Of a DNA stretch of 64,000 nucleotides, positions 34,561 through 44,445 are shown piece after piece. Within the stretch, counting starts at the first letter, position 1. Every line of letters begins with the position of its first letter. The DNA is from Aliisedimentitalea scapharcae (GTDB lineage Bacteria > Pseudomonadota > Alphaproteobacteria > Rhodobacterales > Rhodobacteraceae), in contig NZ_CP123584.1 in assembly GCF_045277565.1 (NCBI RefSeq), positions 3,534,001-3,598,000 on the forward strand, given 5' to 3'. Position numbers and translations under genes: made by a program. The notes beneath the pieces are model-generated. The model saw only the letters and a list, made by a program, of their open reading frames with translations, searched no databases and was not told the origin of the DNA.

Positions 34561-35559
34561 CTAAGATGCCGCCTTCCGTTCGCGCTGTAGGATCACAGCG
34601 AGAATGATGATGACCCCTTGGATCGCGCCGTTCAGGTAGGGCGACACAAAGTCGGTCAAATTCAGAATATTGCCGATCAGGCTGAGGATCAGCACACCGA
34701 TAACGGTGCCCCAGACCCGGCCAAATCCGCCCTTCAGGACAGTGCCGCCGATGATCACAGCGGCGATGGCCTCCAGTTCCCACAGCACCCCAGTTGAAGC
34801 AGATGCCGAACCCAAGCGCGGCACATACATGATGGTCGCGATGCCCACCAAAATGCCAAGTGCGGCATAAGAAATCAGGCGCGTACGGCGCACGTTCACG
34901 TTGGAATAATGCGCGACATGTTCGTTTGATCCGGTGGCAGCACAGTGGCGTCCATAGGTGGTGCGCGACATGATGATCTCTCCGATAATCACGACACCCG
35001 CAAAAACGATGATCGGCCAGCTGATCCCAAGGATGCCGTCAAAGTAGACCGGGCGGTAAAACGTGCGCAGACCGAAATCGAGCGACAGCGTGCCCCCGTC
35101 GGCCAGCCACGTCACCAGGCTGCGGTAGATGCCCATGGAGCCGAGCGTGACGATAAACGCCTCAATCCCCAAGGTCGTGATCAGAAAGCCGTTCAAAAGC
35201 CCCGCAAGCATGCCTGCAATAATCGCGGTCAGCATGCCCAAGAGGATGATCGGAATGCCGATCCCCAAGCTTGGCAGCGCCGCGTTCATCACCAAGATCA
35301 TCAGCCCCGCGATAAAGGCCGCCATTGATCCCACGGATAAATCCAAGCCCCCTGCGGTGATCACAAAGGTCATGCCCACCGCGATGATCCCGATAAAGGC
35401 AGAGCGCGCCAGAACGTTGGTGATATTGGCCGCACTCAGGAAATTGGAGTTCAACATCGCGCCGATGATCAACAAGACTACCAAGGCAATAATGGGGCCC
35501 AGAACGGACATCGACGGAAGACGCATGCCGCCAGATTGAGGTGTGGTTGTTTCAGTCAT
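34561..35559 (-). CDS. Sugar ABC transporter permease (RbsC/XylH type)
   Basis: Inner-membrane permease with 8-10 hydrophobic helices and the family motif GGLDLSVGSMAAF near residue 70. Other conserved parts are ATGSNEHVAHYSNVNV (the EAA-like cytoplasmic loop) and GGTVLKGGFGRVWGT near the C-terminus. The product has 332 residues. It is encoded 9 bp after the ATPase gene. Confidence 0.94.
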   Translation of the reverse strand: MTETTTPQSGGMRLPSMSVLGPIIALVVLLIIGAMLNSNFLSAANITNVLARSAFIGIIAVGMTFVITAGGLDLSVGSMAAFIAGLMILVMNAALPSLGIGIPIILLGMLTAIIAGMLAGLLNGFLITTLGIEAFIVTLGSMGIYRSLVTWLADGGTLSLDFGLRTFYRPVYFDGILGISWPIIVFAGVVIIGEIIMSRTTYGRHCAATGSNEHVAHYSNVNVRRTRLISYAALGILVGIATIMYVPRLGSASASTGVLWELEAIAAVIIGGTVLKGGFGRVWGTVIGVLILSLIGNILNLTDFVSPYLNGAIQGVIIILAVILQRERKAAS

Positions 35560-35568
35560 CTGTTTCCC

Positions 35569-37086
35569 TCAGGCCATTTCCGGCGTTTTGTCAGTGCGCA
35601 ATCCCATGGACAGGCGCACGATTGCGTCTTCATTAATGTCGTCGGGGGCCAACATGCCGCTGACAGCGCCAAGGCGCATGACCATGATCCGGTCCGCCAA
35701 ACCGATGAGTTCAGGCATTTCAGAGGTGATCACGATGATCGCGTGCCCCGCATCTGCCAGCCTGCGCAGGAAGGCGTAAATCTGTTGTTTGGTGCCGATG
35801 TCGATGCCACGGGTGGGTTCATCGACGATCAAGACGCGGGGCTCAGAGAGCATGACCTTCGCCAGCAGCAGCTTTTGCTGATTGCCGCCGGACATATTGC
35901 CGACCTGCACATCACGGGTGCCCGCGCGGATATCAAATTCTGTGATTGCGTCGGTCAGGGCGGTTTCCTCGGCGCGGCGGTCAATCATGAAACCGCCAAA
36001 TTTGTGCAAATTCGCCAGCGTCAGGTTTTCACGCATGCCGCGTTCCAACAACAGCCCGCGTAGCTTGCGATCTTCAGTCAAATAGCAAAGCCCCGCCTGC
36101 TGCGCGTCGCCGGGGCGTTTGAAACGGGCGGGTTTGTCAAACAAGGTAACCTTGGCGGCGGTTGCGGGGCGCAAACCTGCAAGGCCTTCCATCACTTCCG
36201 TCCGGCCAGAGCCGATCAACCCGCCGATCCCCAGGATTTCGCCCTGCCGCAAGGTGAATGACACGTCGCTTGCAAACCCTGGCACGCTCAGATTTTCAAC
36301 CTGCAATACAACAGGCGCATCCGCCGCAACGCCCGGCTTGGCGGGATAAAGATCAGACACATCGCGACCCACCATTGCGGTGGCCATGGCATCCTCGCTC
36401 ATCTCAGAGGTCGCGCCAGAATGCACAACATCGCCGTCGCGCATGATCGTTATGTGGTCCGAAATCGCGGCGACCTCATCAAGCTTATGCGAGGTAAACA
36501 AGATCGCTGTGCCCGCCGCGCGCAGGGCTGCGACTTGTTTGAACAACACGTCTGTCTCGCGGTTGGTCAGCACGGCGGTCGGTTCGTCCATGATCAAGAC
36601 CCGCGCGTCGCGCGACAGAGCCTTGGCAATTTCGACCATCTGCTTTTCTGAATTGGACAGCCCAGAAACAAGCGCGTCAGGCGACACATCGCAGGCAACA
36701 CGGATCAGGTATTCCTTTGTGCGGCGTCGCATTTCAGCTTTGTCGAGCAGCGGTCCGCGTTTCAACTCCCGCCCCAGAAAGATGTTTTGTTCAACGGTCA
36801 ACTGTTCGGCGAGGTTGAACTCCTGATGGATCATCACGATCCCCGCCGCTTCGCCGTCTTGCAGGCTGCCGAACTGCGCGGGGTGCCCTTCAAACAGGAC
36901 ATCGCCCTGTGTGGGCGGCTGATAACCCGCCAAAATCTTCATCGTCGTGGATTTACCCGCCCCGTTTTCGCCAATCAGCGCATGTACGCTGCCAGCATGC
37001 AGCGCAAGATTTACGCCATGCAGCACTTCGACAGGGCCGAAGCTTTTGCTGACATCTTGCAGTGCGACAAGGGGGCGGGTCGTCAT
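35569..37086 (-). CDS. Sugar ABC transporter ATP-binding protein (RbsA/XylG type)
   Basis: Double ABC ATPase of carbohydrate uptake type 2, 505 residues. The first domain has Walker A GENGAGKST, signature LSNSEKQMVEIAKA and Walker B VLIMDEPTA. The second has the degenerate A-motif GLIGSGRTE, signature MSGGNQQKLLLAK and Walker B VLIVDEPTRGID. I chose the ATG at 37086, which overlaps the upstream stop (ATGA). Confidence 0.95.
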   Translation of the reverse strand: MTTRPLVALQDVSKSFGPVEVLHGVNLALHAGSVHALIGENGAGKSTTMKILAGYQPPTQGDVLFEGHPAQFGSLQDGEAAGIVMIHQEFNLAEQLTVEQNIFLGRELKRGPLLDKAEMRRRTKEYLIRVACDVSPDALVSGLSNSEKQMVEIAKALSRDARVLIMDEPTAVLTNRETDVLFKQVAALRAAGTAILFTSHKLDEVAAISDHITIMRDGDVVHSGATSEMSEDAMATAMVGRDVSDLYPAKPGVAADAPVVLQVENLSVPGFASDVSFTLRQGEILGIGGLIGSGRTEVMEGLAGLRPATAAKVTLFDKPARFKRPGDAQQAGLCYLTEDRKLRGLLLERGMRENLTLANLHKFGGFMIDRRAEETALTDAITEFDIRAGTRDVQVGNMSGGNQQKLLLAKVMLSEPRVLIVDEPTRGIDIGTKQQIYAFLRRLADAGHAIIVITSEMPELIGLADRIMVMRLGAVSGMLAPDDINEDAIVRLSMGLRTDKTPEMA

Positions 37087-38219
37087 AGGGTTGTCCACGC
37101 CGCGTTGCCCGCCGACGACGTGACGCAGGCGGTGATGAATCGCATTCCGTCGATGCCCGCCGAGATTCCGGGAAGGATGCCCATGGCTTTGGCGCGGTCT
37201 GTGCCATTTTGAGTTGCGCGGATCGCGTCCGCTGCCTCGTTATAGATCGTCGCAAACCCTTCAAGGTAGCCCTCAGGGTGACCGCCGGGGATGCGGCTGA
37301 CGGCTTGGGATGCTTCAGTGGCACCCGCACCATTGCGCGTCAGCAAGCGTTTCGGTTCGCCATGCGGCGTGAACCACAGGTAGTTGGGGTCTTCTTGCGC
37401 CCATTCCAACCCGCCCTTTTCGCCGTATATCCTCAGTTTCAGCGCGTTTTCATTGCCCGGAGCCACTTGGCTCGACCACAGCATCCCACGCGCCCCGCCT
37501 TCAAAGCGCAGCATCATATGGGCGTTGTCATCCAACGTCCGTCCCGCGCCAAAAGATTGCAGATCAGCGGCAAGGCTTTCGACCCGCAAGCCGCTGACAA
37601 AACACGCCAGATTATGCGCATGCGTGCCGATGTCGCCAATGGACCCACCCGCGCCAGAGCGCGCCGGATCGGTGCGCCATTCCGCTTGTTTCAACCCTGC
37701 GTTTTCCATCGGCGAGGTCAGCCAATCTTGCGGGTATTCCGCTTGCACGATACGCACCTCACCCAAGTCACCCGCAGCGATCATCTCACGCGCCTGCCGG
37801 ATCATCGGATAACCAGTGTAGTTATGGGTCAGGATGAACAGCGCCTCGGCGTCCTTCACGGCTGCCTCAAGTGCGATCGCGTCGTCCATGGTCGAGGTCA
37901 ACGGCTTGTCGCAGATCACATGGATACCGTGGGCCAAGAACGCCTTGGCCGCCGCCGCATGAACGTGATTGGGTGTGACGATAGAAACCGCCTCGATCCC
38001 GTCGTCGCGCGCGGCCTCGGCCCTGGCCATCTCCTCAAGGCTGCCGTAGGACCGTGGAATGCCAAGCGCCTGCGCACTCGCTGCGGATTTTTCAGGGGTG
38101 GAGGACAAAGCGCCAGCAACCAGTTCAAACCGGTCATCAATGCGGGACGCAATGCGGTGGACGCCACCGATAAAGGCGTCATTGCCGCCGCCAACCATGC
38201 CAAGACGAATACGGGTCAT
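37083..38219 (-). CDS. Gfo/Idh/MocA family sugar oxidoreductase
   Basis: NAD(P)-dependent dehydrogenase, 378 residues. It has the Rossmann motif GMVGGGNDAFIGGVHR at the N-terminus, the conserved CDKPLTS with the catalytic Lys near residue 100, and DIGTHAHNLACF with the active-site Asp/His. Overlaps with both neighbours (ATGA) show it is an integral part of the xylose operon. Its substrate may be xylose, another sugar or an inositol; the family cannot be resolved further by eye. Confidence 0.9.
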   Translation of the reverse strand: MTRIRLGMVGGGNDAFIGGVHRIASRIDDRFELVAGALSSTPEKSAASAQALGIPRSYGSLEEMARAEAARDDGIEAVSIVTPNHVHAAAAKAFLAHGIHVICDKPLTSTMDDAIALEAAVKDAEALFILTHNYTGYPMIRQAREMIAAGDLGEVRIVQAEYPQDWLTSPMENAGLKQAEWRTDPARSGAGGSIGDIGTHAHNLACFVSGLRVESLAADLQSFGAGRTLDDNAHMMLRFEGGARGMLWSSQVAPGNENALKLRIYGEKGGLEWAQEDPNYLWFTPHGEPKRLLTRNGAGATEASQAVSRIPGGHPEGYLEGFATIYNEAADAIRATQNGTDRAKAMGILPGISAGIDGMRFITACVTSSAGNAAWTTL

Positions 38220-39274
38220 CAGTCGATCCCCAACATTTTACGGTTTGCAGCGTCGTCTGTGCCGCCATCTGCGAAATCATCAAAGGCGCGTTCAGTGACG
38301 CGGATGATGTGGTCTTTGACGAACTGCGCCCCTTCGCGTGCGCCGTCTTCCGGGTGCTTCAGGCAGCATTCCCATTCGACCACGGCCCAACCGTCAAAAT
38401 TGTTCGCAGCCATCTTGGAAAAGATTGCCCCAAAATCGACCTGACCATCGCCAAGGCTGCGGAAGCGGCCGGCGCGATCGACCCAAGGCTGATAGCCGGA
38501 ATAGACACCTTGGCGGCCCGTGGGGTTAAACTCGGCATCTTTTACGTGGAACAATTTGATCCGGTCTTTGTAGATGTCGATATTGTCGAGATAGTCCATA
38601 CATTGCAGCACATAATGGCTGGGATCATACAGCATGTTGCAGCGGGCGTGATTGTCGACACGCTCCAAAAACATCTCAAAGGTAACGCCGTCGTGCAGGT
38701 CTTCACCCGGGTGGATTTCGTAGCAAATGTTGACGTCATTGTCTTCGGCGTGGTCCAAAATGGGCCGCCAGCGGCGCGCCAGTTCGTCAAACGCTGCCTC
38801 AATCAAACCCGCTGGCCGCTGCGGCCATGGATAAACGTATGGCCACGCCAACGCTCCGGAAAATGACACATGGTTCTTGATCCCCATGTTGTTGGACGCA
38901 GAAATCGCCTTCATCATTTGATCCACAGCCCATTCCTGGCGGGCCTTGGGATTGTTGTGAACAGAAGAGTCCGCAAAGCCGTCAAAGGCTGTGTCATATG
39001 CAGGATGCACCGCGACCAGCTGACCCTGCAAATGGGTCGAAAGCTCGGTGACCTCAACGCCGTTCTCTTGCGCTTTGCCCTTGAATTCATCGCAATAATC
39101 TTTGCTGGATGCCGCTTTGGCCAAGTCAATCAAACGCGCGTCCCAACTGGGCACCTGTACGCCCTTATATCCGCAATCCGCCGCCCATTTGGTGATGCTA
39201 TCCCAAGAGTTGAATGGGGCTTCATCGCTTGCAAATTGGGCTAGGAATAGCGCCGGTCCTTTGATGGTTTTCAT
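38219..39274 (-). CDS. Sugar phosphate isomerase/epimerase (TIM barrel, AP-endonuclease 2 fold)
   Basis: A 351-residue xylose-isomerase-like TIM-barrel protein from the ATG at 39274 (MKTIKGPALFLAQF). Metal-site type segments are ICYEIHPGEDLHDG (Glu, His), YDPSHYVLQ (Asp, His) and FHVKDAEF (His, Asp), followed by WVVEWECC-type Glu (AVVEWECC). It is encoded 20 bp downstream of xylA and overlaps the Gfo/Idh gene. It probably isomerises or epimerises a sugar related to the Gfo/Idh product. Confidence 0.9.
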   Translation of the reverse strand: MKTIKGPALFLAQFASDEAPFNSWDSITKWAADCGYKGVQVPSWDARLIDLAKAASSKDYCDEFKGKAQENGVEVTELSTHLQGQLVAVHPAYDTAFDGFADSSVHNNPKARQEWAVDQMMKAISASNNMGIKNHVSFSGALAWPYVYPWPQRPAGLIEAAFDELARRWRPILDHAEDNDVNICYEIHPGEDLHDGVTFEMFLERVDNHARCNMLYDPSHYVLQCMDYLDNIDIYKDRIKLFHVKDAEFNPTGRQGVYSGYQPWVDRAGRFRSLGDGQVDFGAIFSKMAANNFDGWAVVEWECCLKHPEDGAREGAQFVKDHIIRVTERAFDDFADGGTDDAANRKMLGID

Positions 39275-39293
39275 GGTCTTCCTCCCTGTCCGC

Positions 39294-40589
39294 TTACACA
39301 AAGCGATTGACGATATTTTCCAAGATTTCCTGACGACCCGAACGCGGTTGCGGGTCGATGGGATCGGACGCAACTTGCGCTGCAATGGTGGCCAGATCAC
39401 TGTCGAGCAACGTTTTACCGCCCGCGCTATCCCATCCGGCGTAACGCGCATTGCGCATTTCTTCCAATGTGCCGTCTTCGAGCATTGCGTGCGCCGCCTT
39501 AAAGCCCCGCGCGCAGACATCCATCGCCCCTGCGTGCGCCGCGATAAGGTCAACTGGGTCCAAGGATTGCCTGCGCAGCTTGGAGTCAAAATTTGTGCCA
39601 CCAGTGGTGAAGCCACCCGCCTTGAGCACCTCGTAATAGGCCAAGGCAACCTCGGGGGCATTGTTGGGGAACTGATCGGTATCCCAGCCCGATTGGTAGT
39701 CGTTGCGGTTCATATCGATGGAACCAAAGATGCCAAGCGACGACGCCAGCGCCAGTTCGTGCTCAAAAGAGTGACCGGCAAGGATCGCGTGGCCTTGCTC
39801 AATGTTCATCTGAACTTCACCTTCCAGGCCAAATTCTTTGAGGAACCCGTAGACCGTCGCCACGTCGAAATCATATTGATGCTTGGACGGTTCTTGCGGT
39901 TTCGGCTCAACCAAGATCGCGCCTTTGAAGCCGATCTTATGTTTGTACTCGACCGCCATCTGCAAGAACCGGCCCGCTTGCTGGCGTTCACGTTTCAGAT
40001 CCGTGTTCAGCAGGGTCTCGTACCCTTCACGCCCGCCCCAAAGCACATAGTTCTCGCCGCCCAGCTTATGCGTGGCATCCATGCAGGCTTTGACCGTCGC
40101 CGCTGACCACGCGAAAATCTCAGGATCAGGGTTGGTGGCGGCACCGGACATAAAGCGGCGGTGGCTGAACAGGTTCGCCGTGCCCCACAAAAGCTTTGTC
40201 TTTGATGTCTGCATCTTGGTGCCGAAATAATCGATGATCTCTTCGAAATTCCGCAGGCTCTCGGCAAAGCTATCGCCCTCGGGGCGGATATCGGCATCGT
40301 GCCAGCAAAAGAATGGGACGTTCAGCAAATCGAACATCTCAAACGCGACGTCGGCCTTCATTTTCGCCAAGTCCATCGTGTCGCCAAACCAAGGCCGCTG
40401 GAATGTCTCGGCGCCAAACGGGTCCCCACCGGGCCAAGCGAACGAATGCCAATAGGCCACGCCAAACCGCAGGTGATCTTCCATCCGCTTACCCGCTATA
40501 ACCTCGTCGGGATTGTAGTGGCGAAACGCCAGATCGGCGCTTCCTGGTGCATAGGCCAAAGGAGAGATGTCTTTGAAAAAGTCAGTCAT
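39294..40589 (-). CDS. xylA: Xylose isomerase
   Basis: Converts D-xylose to D-xylulose. Key segments are FCWHDADIRPEGDSF with the catalytic His and Asp (~residues 97-111), VLWGGREGYETLLNTD, and the metal-binding Glu/Lys in VEPKPQEPSKHQYDFD. The product has 431 residues, as in the group II bacterial enzymes. Its ATG overlaps the lacI-type stop by eight bases, so regulator and enzyme are co-transcribed. Confidence 0.97.
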   Translation of the reverse strand: MTDFFKDISPLAYAPGSADLAFRHYNPDEVIAGKRMEDHLRFGVAYWHSFAWPGGDPFGAETFQRPWFGDTMDLAKMKADVAFEMFDLLNVPFFCWHDADIRPEGDSFAESLRNFEEIIDYFGTKMQTSKTKLLWGTANLFSHRRFMSGAATNPDPEIFAWSAATVKACMDATHKLGGENYVLWGGREGYETLLNTDLKRERQQAGRFLQMAVEYKHKIGFKGAILVEPKPQEPSKHQYDFDVATVYGFLKEFGLEGEVQMNIEQGHAILAGHSFEHELALASSLGIFGSIDMNRNDYQSGWDTDQFPNNAPEVALAYYEVLKAGGFTTGGTNFDSKLRRQSLDPVDLIAAHAGAMDVCARGFKAAHAMLEDGTLEEMRNARYAGWDSAGGKTLLDSDLATIAAQVASDPIDPQPRSGRQEILENIVNRFV

Positions 40590-41646
40590 TTGTCTTGGCT
40601 TTCGTCATATCGGTCAGGGGGTCGGCAGGCAGATTATCCCGCACGTAAATTGTCGGCATCAGGCCAGGCATCGGCGGCAAGTCGCGGTTATCGATTAAGG
40701 CGCGCAAAACGGTGAAGGCGCGACTGATTTCAACGTCGGGGCGCTGGTCGATCACTAAGTCAATCAAGCCGTCTTGCAGCGCTTGCCGGGAATGGGCGAC
40801 CAATTCATGAACGACACAGAACGGCCGCCGCGACTGTGCCGCACCGATCGCTTGCACAAGCCCGCTGTTACCAGCCCCCACGTTATAAACAGCAGTGGTC
40901 TCGGGCTTACCCGTCAGAACCGCGTTGGTTTGCGACAACAAGACAGCCGCGTCATCTTTGGTCATGATGGGGTCGCACACAGTGATATGCGGGTAATCTT
41001 TCGCAATGACCTCGCAAAAACCTTGCAAACGTTCGACGTGGTCGCGGGCGTCCATTGAACCGGCAAACGTCTGGATTGACCCGTTGCCGCCAGCGTGGGC
41101 CATCCCGACCATCCGAGCAGCCGTACGTCCGGCGACGATATTATCGATGCCGATGTAGGCGGAGCGGAACTGCTGCGGAAGGTCTGATACCAGACCAATG
41201 ACCGCCACCCCCCGCTCGCGCAGCGCCGCCAGCGGCTCTTCAAGACGCTGGCTTTGCAGCCCAACGATGGCAACCCCATCGAAGTCTTTCTTCACTAATT
41301 CGGCAATGCTGTCTTGCAAGCCCAAAACCGCAAAGGCTGGAACTTCGATTACCTCAACCCTCACGCGTTCAGCACTCAGGTGATCGGCCGTAAGCTGAAT
41401 ATGGTCATGGATGCGAGTAAAGAAAGCGTTTGATCCTTTCGGGATCAAGAATGCCAAGCGGTAGACGCGATTGCGCGACAAGTTCGCAGCGGCCACGTTG
41501 CGCACATAACCCAAAGCGGAGACTGCATCGCGGACTTTCTTGATGGACTTCGCGGCAACATTTCCACGATTATTTATGACCCGGTCGGCCGTGGCGTAAC
41601 TGACCCCAGCAGCCTGCGCGACATCACTTAACGTCGGACTTGTCAT
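40582..41646 (-). CDS. LacI-family regulator of the xylose operon
   Basis: Helix-turn-helix at the N-terminus (LSDVAQAAGVSYATADRVIN, residues ~5-24) with the hinge region RNVAAANLSRNR and a periplasmic-binding-protein-like sugar domain, 354 residues in all. I chose the ATG at 41646; the frame is open further upstream but would run through the palindrome at 41704-41748. As first gene of the operon it probably represses its own promoter until a pentose binds. Confidence 0.92.
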   Translation of the reverse strand: MTSPTLSDVAQAAGVSYATADRVINNRGNVAAKSIKKVRDAVSALGYVRNVAAANLSRNRVYRLAFLIPKGSNAFFTRIHDHIQLTADHLSAERVRVEVIEVPAFAVLGLQDSIAELVKKDFDGVAIVGLQSQRLEEPLAALRERGVAVIGLVSDLPQQFRSAYIGIDNIVAGRTAARMVGMAHAGGNGSIQTFAGSMDARDHVERLQGFCEVIAKDYPHITVCDPIMTKDDAAVLLSQTNAVLTGKPETTAVYNVGAGNSGLVQAIGAAQSRRPFCVVHELVAHSRQALQDGLIDLVIDQRPDVEISRAFTVLRALIDNRDLPPMPGLMPTIYVRDNLPADPLTDMTKAKTND

Positions 41647-41703
41647 GCTTCCTCCCCTCGCAACGAATCTCCCAATCGCCGCAGTGCCCCCATCAAAGGC
41701 GTC

Positions 41704-41748
41704 AAAATGCCATACGTCAATCATTTTTTGATAGACGTATGGCATTTT
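41704..41748. promoter_or_regulatory. Long perfect palindrome upstream of the xylose operon
   Basis: Perfect 15-bp arms AAAATGCCATACGTC (41704-41718) and GACGTATGGCATTTT (41734-41748) are separated by 15 bp, which is itself nearly palindromic (ATCA...TGAT). The centre lies ~80 bp upstream of the regulator's start codon. It is either an operator for the LacI-type protein or a hairpin insulating the operon. Confidence 0.7.
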
Positions 41749-42439
41749 TAGAGTCGTACCTAATTCGGCGTGGCGGCCTTCGGGTATCATTAAGATTTGC
41801 ACGGGATTTACGCTGATGATCTGCTTCGGATCCACCCCGGCATTCTGGTGTCAAAGCGCAAGAAAGACGTTCAAATCAAAACGCGCTTTAGTCACTCGTC
41901 CCACTTCGACAAGATTGCCTCCACAGGCTGCGCGTGACCCCTAAAGTACTGGAGAAAACCAAATGCATCCAATCTCGAACCGACCTTCATCTTGATAAAC
42001 TATGAATGCCCACGTTTAAGGAATTTCCCGACAACAACTTTGCCTGCGACATGTGGGTTTGAGATCAAGCGCTACTGGTCAGTTTGAACGTCTGCTTTGG
42101 TGAAAAATACTGCACTGCCAAACATTCATCGCCGTGGTTGCAAGAGAATGCTGCGTCAGCAATAGCCGCACGTGCACAAGTCCGGTTTGTCCTGTGTGGA
42201 TGGCGTCTGCTTTGCAAGGAAAAAATGCGTTGATTGCGCGGTTGGTCAGTACAGTCCTGTGTCCGGCCTTTGATCGCGGCGTCGATATTTGCCACTGGCC
42301 TTGATGGGTTCCGTAAACCTGCTCCCAATCGGCGACGCGAACCTGTGAGTTCAGGACAAAGCACGGGATTTCAGGTTTTCGGATGACCGCACGTGCCATC
42401 GTGGCATTCGTCTTGCAATTCGGTTTTGTTCGGCTCCTT
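41749..42439. other. Gap between the xylose operon and an IS110 element
   Basis: About 690 bp with no gene I can support. Short open frames on the minus strand (for example 42079-42399) have no recognisable family and no ribosome-binding site. Part is probably the non-coding end of the IS110-family element. Confidence 0.45.
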
Positions 42440-43459
42440 TTATGCTGCTGTTTGGCGGTAGTATGTATCCTTGGTGAGGATCGCCCAGATTATCCTGGCT
42501 GCCTTGTTCGCCATAGCAATCGTTGCGAGGCGGACGGGTTTGCGTTCAAGAAGCTGCATGATCCAAGGGGGCACACGTTCTGGGTATCCACGGGCACGCT
42601 GAACTTGAGAGGTCATGCCAATCACAAGCAATCGTCGGAGATAGCGATCACCTTTCTTGCTGATACGCCCCAAGCGCTCTTTGCCACCACTAGATCTGTT
42701 CAGCGGCGTAAGCCCCAGCCAAGCGGCAAACTCGCGTCCGTTCTTGAACTGCTTGCCGTCTCCGATGGTGGCGACAATGGCCGAGGCGGTGATAGGGCCG
42801 ACGCCGGGCACCGTCCTGATGCGCTTGGCGCGTTCATCGATCCTAGAATGATACTCAATTAGTTTATCGTAAAACGTGACCCGTTCATCGAGAGCAATAA
42901 CCTGTTCGCAGAGCGTCTTGAGCATGCTCTTTGCAACGTCAGGCATGTCCAGGCAGTTATCCGTCTGGAACGCCTTGATGAAGCGCATTGAGGCGACTGG
43001 TCCGTTCCCGATCACATGACCAAACTCACGAAGAAGACCCCGGATCACGTTCAACATCTGGGTCTTCTGACGAACGATAAGCTGGCGCACGCGATGGATC
43101 GTCAGTAGGGCCTGCTGCTCTTTAGATTTCACAGCGACAAACCGCATCGTCGGTCGTGTGACGGCCTCGCAGATTGCCTCCGCATCGACGGCGTCTGTCT
43201 TTCCGCGCTTCACGTAAGGCTTGACGTAGACCGCTGGCATTAGCCGCACATCATGCCCGATCGCAGTTAGTTCATGTGCCCAATGATGCGCGGACCCGCA
43301 GGCCTCAATTCCAACAAGGCAGGTTGGCAACGTCTCGAAGAAATTGAGCAACTGTTTGCGCCGGATCGAACGATTGAAGACAACTGTGCCATCGGCGGTG
43401 ATACCGTGAACTTGGAAAACGTCCTTTCCCAGATCCAGTCCTATTGTCGTAACTTCCAT
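42440..43459 (-). CDS. IS110-family transposase (intact)
   Basis: 339 residues, complete and uninterrupted. It has an N-terminal DEDD/RuvC-like domain (GLDLGKDVFQVHG, GIEACGSAHHWA, KTDAVDAEAICEA) and a C-terminal IS116/IS110 domain (TVPGVGPITASAIVATIG, REFAAWLGLTP, LGRISKKGDRYLRRLL) with the conserved Ser region. IS110 elements lack clear terminal repeats, so ends were not defined. It differs from the broken IS110 copy at 29.5-30.5 kb. Confidence 0.93.
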   Translation of the reverse strand: MEVTTIGLDLGKDVFQVHGITADGTVVFNRSIRRKQLLNFFETLPTCLVGIEACGSAHHWAHELTAIGHDVRLMPAVYVKPYVKRGKTDAVDAEAICEAVTRPTMRFVAVKSKEQQALLTIHRVRQLIVRQKTQMLNVIRGLLREFGHVIGNGPVASMRFIKAFQTDNCLDMPDVAKSMLKTLCEQVIALDERVTFYDKLIEYHSRIDERAKRIRTVPGVGPITASAIVATIGDGKQFKNGREFAAWLGLTPLNRSSGGKERLGRISKKGDRYLRRLLVIGMTSQVQRARGYPERVPPWIMQLLERKPVRLATIAMANKAARIIWAILTKDTYYRQTAA

Positions 43460-43794
43460 GGTGGAGCTCCATTCCTAGCTGATGAAAACATCTGCACTAT
43501 GCCGCATTGCGCGACGGTTGACTGCAGACGCCATCCACTCCATCCACATTGCCGATCTTAGTCCAGAACGCGCCGAATGCCTGCAATCCGGTCTTTTCAA
43601 CCCCGCCGCTGAATTCACGGATGCTAATGTGGTTCAGAGCTGTTGTCTGACTCTTATAGTTCGCATGACTATCCGACCGTGACTGTACCGAGCTAGTCGC
43701 CACACCCAATTGGTGGTTAAAGATCGTAACTAAGGGTGTGACGATCTTAGCTGCGTGCGTGAAAAAGATTTAGTAAACATCGTTGATATCGAGG
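43460..43794. other. Gap between IS110 and the right direct repeat
   Basis: 335 bp with no recognisable gene. The last ~60 bp are crossed by the degraded reading frame at the end of the second serine-recombinase remnant. Confidence 0.45.
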
Positions 43795-44342
43795 TCCCGC
43801 AACCACTACTGTCGAACAGGCCACCTTCGGGTGGCCTTGTTTGTTTTTGGGCCACGCCAAAACTCAGCAAACCCGCAAGTTCGCTCACCAACTCGATGGC
43901 CAAACCCTCACCATCCGGGACAAGACGCATCTCTGACAGGAAGCTGCGGATGATATTGGTGGCTTCATCTTTTGTGGACGGATCATTCAAGGCGGCGCCT
44001 TCTTGAGCACATGTCGGCAAGACCTTGGTGCAGCCAGACCGGCGACTGCGTCTCGGTGTTCTCCAGATCGTTCTCCAGATCGTTCTCCACCTCCGCCTTG
44101 CGGTCCTCCAATGTGTCCATCTTGTCCTTCATGCTGGGATGGGACTTGCCCTGTGCACTGGCGTCGACGATCTTGTCGATCTGATTGGCGACCTTGGATA
44201 GCTTTCGCTCAGAATTGGCTTTGGCCTCATAGTGCTTTTCCGCGATGACCAATGTTACGTGACCGAGGATATCGCGAATGATGCCGATATGCTCGGGGTG
44301 GAGCTCGGCAATCGACGTTGCGGTGATGTCGCAGAATGCGTG
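43730..44342 (-). pseudogene. Chimeric recombinase remnant: tyrosine-recombinase end joined to serine-recombinase end
   Basis: Reading 5' to 3' on the minus strand, the first part (about 44342-44229) looks like a tyrosine-recombinase C-terminus, with IIRDILGH and the probable nucleophile in AEKHY. Without a stop it runs into a serine-recombinase linker (SERKLSKVANQIDKIVDA) related to the gene at 26782. After GLADMCSRR the frame shifts and resumes at LNDPSTKDEA, ending with TRPPEGGLFDSSGCG as in the first recombinase. A 12-bp tandem duplication gives ENDLENDLEN. It is nonfunctional and is probably the scar of stacked integrations. Confidence 0.75.
43795..43855. repeat. 61-bp direct repeat, copy 2 (attR-like)
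   Basis: Identical over 61 bp to 26793-26853, including 11 nt of the tRNA-fMet 3' end and its terminator hairpin. The rest of the tRNA is absent here, as expected for the distal attachment site of a tRNA-targeted element. Confidence 0.92.
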
Positions 44343-44445
44343 AGCACTCGCCACGAACATCAGCTTCCACGGACAGCATGGGGCTGCACGAAGGGAGAAG
44401 ATCGAGGGACCGGTTTGGGCCGCCCGCGAAGGCGGCCCCTCCGCA

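Noticed and set aside
42079..42399. 106-codon minus-strand frame near IS110
   Set aside because: No family, no ribosome-binding site; probably element end or decayed DNA.
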